13,323 nt of DNA. It comes from CAXRBC01 sp041158045. Its GTDB lineage: Bacteria > Actinomycetota > Acidimicrobiia > Acidimicrobiales > Ilumatobacteraceae. The notes under the pieces are model-generated. The model made no database searches. It was not told the origin of the DNA and saw nothing but the letters and a program-made list of their open reading frames with translations. Positions 1 to 5,952 of this stretch are shown here, piece after piece. The stretch lies in NCBI GenBank assembly GCA_041158045.1, contig JBEBCD010000028.1, forward strand, positions 1 to 13,323, given 5' to 3'. How positions within the stretch are numbered: position 1 is the first letter of the stretch; every line of letters starts with the position of its first letter. The position numbers were made by a program, and so were the translations under genes.

Positions 1-711
1 GAGATGGTCAAGTGGTCATTCCCCGAGGGACACCGGAGGGCAGGGCTCTACGCGCTGATCCGCAGTGAGCCCTCGGCGGCGCTGCTGAGTTCCCTCTTCG
101 TCGCGTGTCTCCTCGGCTTCTCCGTACTGCTCTCTCGTCGGCCACGGCGTGGCGTAGTCACTGGCAGCACCCCCGTCAGTCCGCGGTCGCTCGTGCTGCA
201 GATGGCGGCGCTCCTGCTTGCCCTTCAGGTTGGAGCTTGGTTCGTCAAGATCCAGCGTGATCTTGTCAATCAGGTTCGATACCCCGATGTCGTCGCGACA
301 GAAGTTCGCTTCGACCTGCAACCCCTCGCCAGCTACGTGCGTCGGTCCACGCCGACCACCGCAGTTCTGGCGACCAATGGGTTCTGCCATGCCCCTCGTA
401 GAACCGCGCCATGCGTGAGTGTCGGCACGTCGAGCCAGGTCGCAGCTCTGACCCAACGCCAGATGTATCTCGAGGCTCCGATCCTCCGATCGACTTCCGA
501 GGATCTCGACGTGCGAGGCAGGGCGGGCACCTCCCTCAGGTTCGCCCTGTTCGCAGATCCACTGGCCGCTCGGGAGTTGCGACGGGCGGGGGTCTCGTAC
601 TTCGTCGTCGACATGACGCGGACCGACCGCACCTCGTGGGAGCCGGTCGGCCGCACGATCATGATCTCCGGGGACTTCGCGTTGGTCGAGCTGCGATCTG
701 AGGACGCCTAG
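1..711 (+). CDS. C-terminal part of a membrane protein, probably GT-C-like envelope protein (5' end outside window)
   Basis: The frame is open from the first base, so the gene very likely begins upstream; the ATG at position 4 is probably an internal methionine. Counting from that ATG, two hydrophobic segments are visible, at about residues 24-44 and 62-81. A non-membrane domain of about 150 residues follows and ends at TAG (709-711). This tail has the pattern LASYVRRSTPTTAVLATNG, then two cysteines (C128, C137), then a LRRAGVSYFVVDM strand. That layout is often seen in the extracytoplasmic C-terminal domain of large actinobacterial polytopic glycosyltransferase-like proteins. The family assignment is my inference from style, not from a diagnostic motif. 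Third-position GC is clearly lower than in the downstream nuo genes. A strong hairpin follows 4 bases after the stop, which suggests that transcription ends here and that the gene is separate from the nuo operon. Confidence 0.65.
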   Translation, partial: EMVKWSFPEGHRRAGLYALIRSEPSAALLSSLFVACLLGFSVLLSRRPRRGVVTGSTPVSPRSLVLQMAALLLALQVGAWFVKIQRDLVNQVRYPDVVATEVRFDLQPLASYVRRSTPTTAVLATNGFCHAPRRTAPCVSVGTSSQVAALTQRQMYLEAPILRSTSEDLDVRGRAGTSLRFALFADPLAARELRRAGVSYFVVDMTRTDRTSWEPVGRTIMISGDFALVELRSEDA

Positions 712-715
712 GACC

Positions 716-736
716 GCGGCGCGCTGAGCGCGTCGC
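716..736 (+). terminator. Strong hairpin after the first gene, candidate terminator without a T-run
   Basis: Bases 716-724 pair with 728-736 around a TGA loop. This gives a nine-base-pair stem with eight Watson-Crick pairs and one G-T pair. The stem begins 4 bases after the TAG stop of the upstream gene. No run of T follows, so this is not a classical factor-independent terminator, but high-GC actinobacteria often show T-less hairpins at gene ends. Its position between two unrelated transcription units supports a role in termination or 3'-end stability; that role is inferred. Confidence 0.45.
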
Positions 737-745
737 CGCCCGCGC

Positions 746-760
746 CTCGCGGCGCGCGAG
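746..760 (+). terminator. Second short hairpin, possible tandem terminator element
   Basis: CTCGCG (746-751) and CGCGAG (755-760) form a perfect six-base-pair stem with a GCG loop, ten bases after the first hairpin. There is no T-run. In DNA this GC-rich, short inverted repeats arise by chance, so it is recorded mainly because it lies in tandem with the stronger hairpin at 716-736. Confidence 0.25.
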
Positions 761-797
761 CGCCGCGCATTCACAAGCGCCCAAGACGTGCGCGCAG

Positions 798-814
798 GGC
801 GGCCGAAAACCGCC
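798..814 (+). promoter_or_regulatory. Inverted repeat in the nuoA leader; promoter not identifiable
   Basis: GGCGG (798-802) and CCGCC (810-814) flank an A-rich loop, ending 21 bases before the nuoA ATG. The gap 712-835 must contain the promoter of the nuo operon, or carry read-through, but I see no convincing -35/-10 pair. No Shine-Dalgarno sequence precedes nuoA either: the bases just upstream read TTTTGACGCGGC. The repeat could be a leader hairpin or an operator, or it could be chance. Confidence 0.2.
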
Positions 815-835
815 GCCGACTAGTTTTGACGCGGC

Positions 836-1201
836 ATGTCGGAGTTCCTGCGCTCCTACCTCACCGTGGCGTGGTTCGCGGTCACCGCGGTCCTCCTCGC
901 CGGGCTCCTGCTGTGGGTCGCGAAGCTCGTGCGCCCCGTGCGCCCGACCCGGGAGAAGCTCGTGACGTACGAGAGCGGCGTCGACCCCGTCGGCGAGGGC
1001 TGGTCGCAGAGCCAGGTGCGCTACTACATCTTCGCCCTGCTGTTCGTCGTGTTCGACGTCGAGGCGGTCTTCATCTTCCCGTGGGCGACCCGGCTCGAGA
1101 CGTACGGGCTCTTCGGCCTCGTCGAGATGGGCGTGTTCGTGTTCGTCCTGCTGCTCGGCCTCGTCTACGCGTGGCGCAAGGGCGTCCTGCGGTGGGTGTA
1201 G
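836..1201 (+). CDS. nuoA: NADH-quinone oxidoreductase subunit A (complex I membrane arm)
   Basis: This is the small membrane subunit (homologue of mitochondrial ND3) at the junction of the peripheral and membrane arms, next to the quinone channel. The protein has 121 residues, normal for NuoA, with three membrane segments at about residues 9-31, 63-83 and 92-114. The loop after the first helix carries YESG (45-48), where many homologues have YECG with the cysteine known from the mitochondrial active/deactive switch; here it is serine. The second helix has the conserved acidic pair D74 and E76 in FDVEAVF. ATG at 836 gives the expected N-terminus directly before the first helix, although no ribosome binding site is visible. 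It is the first gene of the operon, and nuoB follows after 13 bases. Confidence 0.96.
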   Translation: MSEFLRSYLTVAWFAVTAVLLAGLLLWVAKLVRPVRPTREKLVTYESGVDPVGEGWSQSQVRYYIFALLFVVFDVEAVFIFPWATRLETYGLFGLVEMGVFVFVLLLGLVYAWRKGVLRWV

Positions 1202-1214
1202 GGGGCGCGTAGCG

Positions 1215-1763
1215 ATGGGACTCGTCGACCGCGGGCGGATGCCGCGACCGCTCACCTCGTTGTTCAACCTCGGTCGGTCGTACTCGCTGTGGGTGTACCA
1301 GTGGGGGCTGGCCTGCTGCGCGATCGAGATGGGCGCGGCGTTCGGCTCGCCGCGCTACGACGTGATGCGCCTCGGCGTCATCCCGCTGCCGGCGAGCCCG
1401 CGCCAGGCCGACCTCGTCGTCATCTCGGGCACCGTCACCGACAAGATGGCGCCCGCGATCAAGCGCCTCTACGAGCAGATGCCGGAGCCCAAGTACGTGA
1501 TCAGCATGGGCAGTTGCGCCAACTGCGGCGGTCCCTATTGGGACAGCTACTCGGTCACGAAGGGCGTCGACCAGATCATCCCCGTCGACGTCTACGTGCC
1601 CGGATGCCCGCCGCGGCCCGAGGCGCTGCTCGAGGGGATCGTGCTCCTGCAGCAGCGGATCCGCAACGAGGACATGGCCTCCCGCTGGCGCGGCGACGGC
1701 GTCGAGGACGACTTCGCCGCCACGGCGGAGCGCAGGGGGGCCCCGGTTGTCGTCGGCGGCTGA
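1215..1763 (+). CDS. nuoB: NADH-quinone oxidoreductase subunit B (binds cluster N2)
   Basis: This peripheral-arm subunit (PSST/Nqo6 family) binds [4Fe-4S] cluster N2, which passes electrons to quinone. At 182 residues it has the usual length. The four expected ligands are visible: the tandem pair C34-C35 in GLACCAIEMG, C101 in SMGSCANCGG and C131 in YVPGCPPRPE, with spacings close to those of the Thermus subunit. An additional cysteine, C104, makes CANC next to the third ligand, where many homologues have SS or TS. ATG at 1215 is preceded by AGGGGG at 1200-1205, a good ribosome binding site. The end of the gene overlaps nuoC by 17 bases. Confidence 0.97.
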   Translation: MGLVDRGRMPRPLTSLFNLGRSYSLWVYQWGLACCAIEMGAAFGSPRYDVMRLGVIPLPASPRQADLVVISGTVTDKMAPAIKRLYEQMPEPKYVISMGSCANCGGPYWDSYSVTKGVDQIIPVDVYVPGCPPRPEALLEGIVLLQQRIRNEDMASRWRGDGVEDDFAATAERRGAPVVVGG

Positions 1764-2418
1764 GCCCACGGGCGCGGCGGTCGCCACCGCGCCGCGCATC
1801 CCGAGCGTCGCGGACGTCGAGGCGGCCCTCGGCGATCGGATCGTCGAGACGTTCGTCAAGGACGACCTCTGGGTCCGGGTGCGCACCGACGCCTGGCGGT
1901 CGTCGCTGGAGATCCTCCGCGACCGCGTGGGGCTCACGTACTTCTGCTTCCTCTCCGCGATCGACTGGCTCCCGTCGCCGTACGGGCGCGGCGAGGACGA
2001 CCCGACCGAGCCGCCGCCCGAGCGCGACACGACGGTGCGCCCCGGGTACGCCGGCGGCGCGACCCGCATGCAGGTCGTCGCGCGCGTCGCGAGCCCCGTC
2101 ACGCACGTCGGGGTGATGGTGAAGGCCGACGTCCCCGACGGCGCGCCCGCGATCGAGTCGGTCGTCCCCGTCTACGCGGGGGCCAACTGGCACGAGCGCG
2201 AGGTGCACGAGATGTTCGGCATCCGCTTCGACGGGCATCCCGACCTGCGCAACCTGTACCTCCCGGTCGACTTCGAGGGCCACCCGCTGCGCAAGGACTT
2301 CCCCCTCCTCGCCCGCATGGTCAAGCCCTGGCCGGGCATCGTCGACGTCGAGCCGCTGCCCGGCGGCGCCGACGGTGCGGGCGACGGCGACGATCCGTCG
2401 GGGGGTGGCGCGTCGTGA
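1747..2418 (+). CDS. nuoC: NADH-quinone oxidoreductase subunit C (30-kDa subunit)
   Basis: This structural peripheral-arm subunit packs against NuoD and NuoB. The signature of the 30-kDa family begins at E150 (EREVHEMFG) and continues through GHPDLRNLYLP. The protein has 223 residues, normal for a free-standing NuoC not fused to NuoD. Residues 78-100, between the two halves of the domain, form an acidic and proline-rich insert (RGEDDPTEPPPE). The last 20 residues are Gly/Asp/Ala-rich and probably disordered. TTG at 1747 is the best start: it follows AGGGGGG (1734-1740) at suitable spacing, and I see no ATG or GTG in the correct frame near it. This start lies inside the end of nuoB, which suggests translational coupling. 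The stop shares bases with the nuoD GTG. Confidence 0.95.
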   Translation: MSSAAEPTGAAVATAPRIPSVADVEAALGDRIVETFVKDDLWVRVRTDAWRSSLEILRDRVGLTYFCFLSAIDWLPSPYGRGEDDPTEPPPERDTTVRPGYAGGATRMQVVARVASPVTHVGVMVKADVPDGAPAIESVVPVYAGANWHEREVHEMFGIRFDGHPDLRNLYLPVDFEGHPLRKDFPLLARMVKPWPGIVDVEPLPGGADGAGDGDDPSGGGAS

Positions 2419-3587
2419 CGCTCCTCGGCGACCGCGAGCGCCTGTCGTACATCGCCGCGCAGGCGGCCGACTCGCGGCTGAACGTCGAGCTCGAGACCGA
2501 GGGCATGACGCTCAACATCGGCCCGCAGCACCCCGCCACGCATGGCACCCTGCGCATCATCGCCCGCCTCGACGGCGAGCAGGTCGTCTGGGCCGAGCCC
2601 TCCTGCGGCTACATGCACCGCGGCTACGAGAAGCTCGCCGAGGTCCGCACGTACCCACAGGTGACGACGCTCGTGAACCGCATCGACTGGCTCGGCAGCT
2701 TCGCCAACGAGGTGCCGTTCATCCTCGCGGCCGAGCGGCTGATGGGCGTCGAGGCCCCGCCGCGGGCGCAGTTCATCCGCACGATCCTCTTCGAGCTCTC
2801 CCGCATCGCCAACGTCTCGCTGTTCCTCGGCGACCTCGGCGTGCAGCTCGGCGCGATCACCCCGGTCTTCCTCGCATTCCGCGACCGCGAGTACGTGCTC
2901 GACCTCATCGAGTCGGCGACGGGCGGCCGCTTCCACCCCAACTTCGACCGCATCGGTGGCCTCAAGGACGACCTGCCCGCCGGGTGGGTCGACGAGACCC
3001 GCGCGGTCACGCGCAAGCTCCGCGGATTCTGCGACGAGATCGAGGACCTGCTCTTCGGCAACGAGATCTTCCAGTCGCGCACGCGCGGCATCGGCGTCAT
3101 CCCGCGCGACGTCGCGCTGCAGTACGGCCTCTCGGGGGCCAACCTGCGGGCGAGCGGCGTCGACTGGGACCTGCGCCGCGACCACGACCTCCCGATGGCG
3201 TGGAAGCACGCCGACTGGAAGGTCTGGACGCACCCGGACGGCGACAGCTTCGCGCGCTGCTGGGTGCGCCTGCAGGAGGTGCGCGAGGCGACGCGCATCG
3301 TCGACCAGCTGCTCGACGCGATCCCCGCCGGCCCGATCATGGCGAAGGTGCCGAAGATCATCAAGGTGCCCGAGGGTGAGGCGTGGGTCTCGACGGAGAA
3401 CCCGCTGGGGGAGATGGGCTACTACGTCGTCTCGCGCGGCGACCTCGGACCGTTCCGCGTGAAGATCCGCTCGGCGAGCTTCAACAACATCTCGATCGTC
3501 CCGTGGGTGCTGCGCGGCGTGTACGTGCCCGACATCGTGACGATCCTCGCGTCGCTCTACTTCATCCTCGGCGACATCGACCGGTGA
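2415..3587 (+). CDS. nuoD: NADH-quinone oxidoreductase subunit D (49-kDa subunit, quinone pocket)
   Basis: This catalytic peripheral subunit (NDUFS2/Nqo4 family) forms the quinone-binding pocket with NuoB. It has 390 residues. Visible landmarks are NIGPQHPATHG, with the pocket histidine H39 (and H43), and the quinone-ligand tyrosine Y80 in EVRTYPQ, matching Tyr87 of the Thermus protein. The family's typical C-terminus is present as DIVTILASLYFILGDIDR. Between the histidine and the tyrosine is GYMHRGYEKL, in which R69 aligns with the arginine (bovine Arg85) that NDUFAF7 dimethylates in mitochondria. As I recall, Thermus and mycobacterial NuoD have HTG at this spot. GTG at 2415 overlaps the nuoC stop as GTGA, with a G-rich ribosome binding site at 2400-2407. 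The stop in turn overlaps the nuoH start, with no nuoE, F or G between. Confidence 0.97.
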   Translation: MTLLGDRERLSYIAAQAADSRLNVELETEGMTLNIGPQHPATHGTLRIIARLDGEQVVWAEPSCGYMHRGYEKLAEVRTYPQVTTLVNRIDWLGSFANEVPFILAAERLMGVEAPPRAQFIRTILFELSRIANVSLFLGDLGVQLGAITPVFLAFRDREYVLDLIESATGGRFHPNFDRIGGLKDDLPAGWVDETRAVTRKLRGFCDEIEDLLFGNEIFQSRTRGIGVIPRDVALQYGLSGANLRASGVDWDLRRDHDLPMAWKHADWKVWTHPDGDSFARCWVRLQEVREATRIVDQLLDAIPAGPIMAKVPKIIKVPEGEAWVSTENPLGEMGYYVVSRGDLGPFRVKIRSASFNNISIVPWVLRGVYVPDIVTILASLYFILGDIDR

Positions 3588-4657
3588 ACGCCGCGACCGC
3601 GCCGCTCGCGCTCCTCGCCGTGGAGGTGCCGTACTGGGGGCAGTCGCTGCTGCGCGTCCTCGGGGGCGCGGTCGCCGTGCTGCTGCCCGCGGGGACGATC
3701 GTGTACGTCTTCCTCTTCAAGATGATGTCGTTCATGCAGAGCCGCCTCGGCCCGATGGACGCCGGCCCGTACGGGTCGCTGCAGCTCGTCGCCGAGGTCG
3801 GCAAGTGGCTCCAGAAGGAGGACATCGTCCCCGAGCGCGCCGACGCCCGCATCTTCAAGATCGCGCCGGTCGTCGTGCTCGTGAGCACCTTCCTGCTCGT
3901 CGCGGTGGTGCCGTTCGGGCCCGATGCGTGGTTCACCGACTTCGAGGGCGGCGTCTTCTACGCCCTCGCCGTCTCGTCGATCTCCGTGCTCGGCATCCTC
4001 ATCGCCGGCTGGTCGAGCGCCAACAAGTACTCGCTCCTCGGCGGCCTCCGCGCCGCGGGCCAGCTCATCGCCTACGAGTTGCCGATGGTCCTCGCGGTGA
4101 TCGGCGTCGTGATCCAGGCCGGGACCATGAACCTCCAGGAGATCGTCGTCGCGCAGAACGCGGGCTCGATCCTCGGATTCGACGGCCTCGGCAACCCCTA
4201 CGTCCTCACGCAGTTCGTGGGTTTCGTCGTCTTCATGATCGCGGTCCAGGCGGAGCTCACGCAGGCGCCCTTCGACATGCCGATCGCGGAGTCCGAGCTC
4301 GTCTCGGGGTACATGACCGAGTACTCGGGGTTCCGCTTCCTCATCTTCTTCATCGGCGAGTTCGCGACGGCGGGCGTCTTCGCGATGATCGCGTCCGTGC
4401 TCTTCCTCGGGGGCTGGGGCGTGCCCTTCGCGTGGTTCGGCTGGACGGGCCTCGACGACGTCGCCGACTGGATGAACCTCGTGGGCCCCGTCATCGTCCT
4501 CACGAAGATGATGCTCGTGACGTTCCTCATCATGTGGGTGCGCTTCAGCTACCCGCGCTTTCGCGAGGACCAGCTGCAGAAGTTCGCGTGGAAGGTGCTC
4601 ATCCCCGTCTCGCTGGCCAACATCGCGGTGACCTCGGTGCTCAAGGTGGCGGTCTAG
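3584..4657 (+). CDS. nuoH: NADH-quinone oxidoreductase subunit H (quinone channel, heel of membrane arm)
   Basis: This ND1-family membrane subunit joins the two arms and forms most of the quinone channel and the first charged path. It has 357 residues and about eight or nine membrane helices. The conserved cytoplasmic loop is present: Q222 AELTQAPFD, E236 and E238 in AESEL, then GYMTEYSGFRF. The first cytoplasmic loop reads QSRLGPMDAGPYG and then KEDIVP. At the usual RxGPNRxGP motif this protein has M58 and D59 in place of Asn-Arg. The frame stays open further upstream, but GTG at 3584, in a 4-base GTGA overlap with the nuoD stop, gives the natural N-terminus before the first helix. The stop directly abuts nuoI. 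Confidence 0.96.
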   Translation: MNAATAPLALLAVEVPYWGQSLLRVLGGAVAVLLPAGTIVYVFLFKMMSFMQSRLGPMDAGPYGSLQLVAEVGKWLQKEDIVPERADARIFKIAPVVVLVSTFLLVAVVPFGPDAWFTDFEGGVFYALAVSSISVLGILIAGWSSANKYSLLGGLRAAGQLIAYELPMVLAVIGVVIQAGTMNLQEIVVAQNAGSILGFDGLGNPYVLTQFVGFVVFMIAVQAELTQAPFDMPIAESELVSGYMTEYSGFRFLIFFIGEFATAGVFAMIASVLFLGGWGVPFAWFGWTGLDDVADWMNLVGPVIVLTKMMLVTFLIMWVRFSYPRFREDQLQKFAWKVLIPVSLANIAVTSVLKVAV

Positions 4658-5146
4658 GTGGCGCGCGTACCCGGCCTCGTGAAGGGCCTCGGCGTCACGC
4701 TGGGCACGCTCTTTCGCACCGCGACGCAGGGCGCCAACACGGTGCAGTACCCGCACGAGAAGGAGGCGCCGCCGATCCGCGCCCGCGGCGTGATCGCGCT
4801 CCACGAGGGCAACTGCACGTCGTGCATGCTCTGCGCGCGCTCCTGCCCCGACTGGTGCATCTACATCGAGGGCCACAAGGAGCTCGCGCCGCCGCGGCGC
4901 GAGGGCGGCAAGCCGCGCCAGGTCAACAAGCTCGACCGCTTCGACATCGACTATGCGCTCTGCATGTACTGCGGCATCTGCGTCGAGGTGTGCCCCTTCG
5001 ACGCGCTCTTCTGGAGCCCCGAGTACGAGTACTCGGAGCCGCGCATCGCCGACCTGCTCCACGACAAGGCCAAGCTCGGCGAGTGGATGGAGACCGTCCC
5101 CGAGGCACCCGCGCTCGAGGCCGGCGCGCAGGGGAAGAAGAAGTAG
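4658..5146 (+). CDS. nuoI: NADH-quinone oxidoreductase subunit I (two [4Fe-4S] clusters)
   Basis: This ferredoxin-like subunit (TYKY/Nqo9) relays electrons towards N2. At 162 residues it has two complete cluster motifs. The first is C53 TSCMLCARSCP, with C53, C56, C59 and C63. The second is C102 MYCGICVEVCP, with C102, C105, C108 and C112. As usual, the fourth cysteine of each motif completes the other cluster. An amphipathic N-terminal stretch (about residues 1-30) fits the membrane-surface anchor. The C-terminus ends in a lysine run (GKKK) after an Ala/Glu-rich tail. GTG at 4658 follows the nuoH stop without a gap, with AAGGTGG at 4643-4649 as ribosome binding site. If no NuoEFG is encoded elsewhere, this would be the most exposed cluster-bearing subunit and the likely entry point for electrons. 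Confidence 0.97.
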   Translation: MARVPGLVKGLGVTLGTLFRTATQGANTVQYPHEKEAPPIRARGVIALHEGNCTSCMLCARSCPDWCIYIEGHKELAPPRREGGKPRQVNKLDRFDIDYALCMYCGICVEVCPFDALFWSPEYEYSEPRIADLLHDKAKLGEWMETVPEAPALEAGAQGKKK

Positions 5147-5641
5147 ATGGTCGCCCAGCAGGTCGGCTTCTGGATCATCGCCGCCGCGATGGTGGTCGGC
5201 GCGCTGCGCGTCGTCACGACCCGCAACGTGGTGCACGCCGCGCTCTGGCTGGTCGTCGTGCTCTCCGGCGCGGCCGCGCAGTACCTGCTGCTCGCGGCCG
5301 AGTTCGTCGCACTCACGCAGGTGCTCGTCTACATCGGCGCGATCATGGTGCTCTTCCTCTTCGGCACCATGCTCACGCGCGCCCGCATCGGCCGCGAGCA
5401 GGATCTAGACAACTCGTACCGCCTGCTCGGCGTCCCCGTCGCCCTCGTCGTCCTCGCCGCGATGGGGATCGCGCTGTGGCGCGGATTCGGCGACGAGCGC
5501 CTCCCCGAGGACGCCCGCCCGGTGCCGACCGCCGCGGTCTCCGACCAGATCTTCGGCCCCTACCTGCTGCCGTTCTGGGCGCTCTCGTTCGTCCTGCTCG
5601 CCGCCGTCGTCGGGGCCATCGTGCTGGCCCGCAAGGACTGA
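5147..5641 (+). CDS. nuoJ: NADH-quinone oxidoreductase subunit J
   Basis: This ND6-family membrane subunit is part of the E-channel and central axis that couples quinone chemistry to pumping. It has 164 residues and five predicted membrane segments. The third helix carries YIGAIMVLFLF (residues 62-72), the family's conserved segment that holds the pi-bulge and tyrosine (Y62) and is rearranged during turnover. E52 lies just before this helix. ATG at 5147 begins directly after the nuoI stop, with AGGGGA at 5130-5135 as a somewhat distant ribosome binding site. nuoK follows after 11 bases. Confidence 0.96.
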   Translation: MVAQQVGFWIIAAAMVVGALRVVTTRNVVHAALWLVVVLSGAAAQYLLLAAEFVALTQVLVYIGAIMVLFLFGTMLTRARIGREQDLDNSYRLLGVPVALVVLAAMGIALWRGFGDERLPEDARPVPTAAVSDQIFGPYLLPFWALSFVLLAAVVGAIVLARKD

Positions 5642-5652
5642 CCGGGGCCGCC

Positions 5653-5952
5653 GTGCTGGTCAATCAGTTCCTCCTCCTCGGCGCCGTGCTGTTCGCGATC
5701 GGCGTCTACGGCGTGATCGCGCGCAAGAACGCGGTCCTCGTGCTCATGTCGATCGAGCTGATCCTCAACTCGGTCAACCTCAACCTCCTCGCCTTCGCCA
5801 TGCGCAGCGGCACCGTCGACGGCCACACGTTCGCGCTCTACGTCATCGCGGTCGCCGCCGCCGAGGTGGGCGTGGGCCTCGGGCTGGTGCTCCTCGTGTA
5901 CCGCAACCGCAGGACGATCTCGGTCGACGACCTCTCGGAGATGCGCGGATGA
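5653..5952 (+). CDS. nuoK: NADH-quinone oxidoreductase subunit K
   Basis: This ND4L-family membrane subunit has 99 residues and three helices. The two buried glutamates needed for proton transfer are in their usual places: E35 in MSIELILNSVNLNL and E71 in AAAEVGVGLGL, close to E36 and E72 of E. coli. GTG at 5653 gives MLVNQFLLLG, a typical NuoK N-terminus, with CGGGG at 5643-5647 upstream. The reading frame stays open far upstream as a shadow of nuoH, I and J, so the start is decided by family length. The stop overlaps the nuoL start as ATGA. Confidence 0.96.
   Translation: MLVNQFLLLGAVLFAIGVYGVIARKNAVLVLMSIELILNSVNLNLLAFAMRSGTVDGHTFALYVIAVAAAEVGVGLGLVLLVYRNRRTISVDDLSEMRG

Noticed and set aside
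826..831. TTGACG resembling a -35 promoter element
   Set aside because: It lies only four bases before the nuoA ATG, so a start site set by it would fall inside the gene, and no matching -10 is seen.
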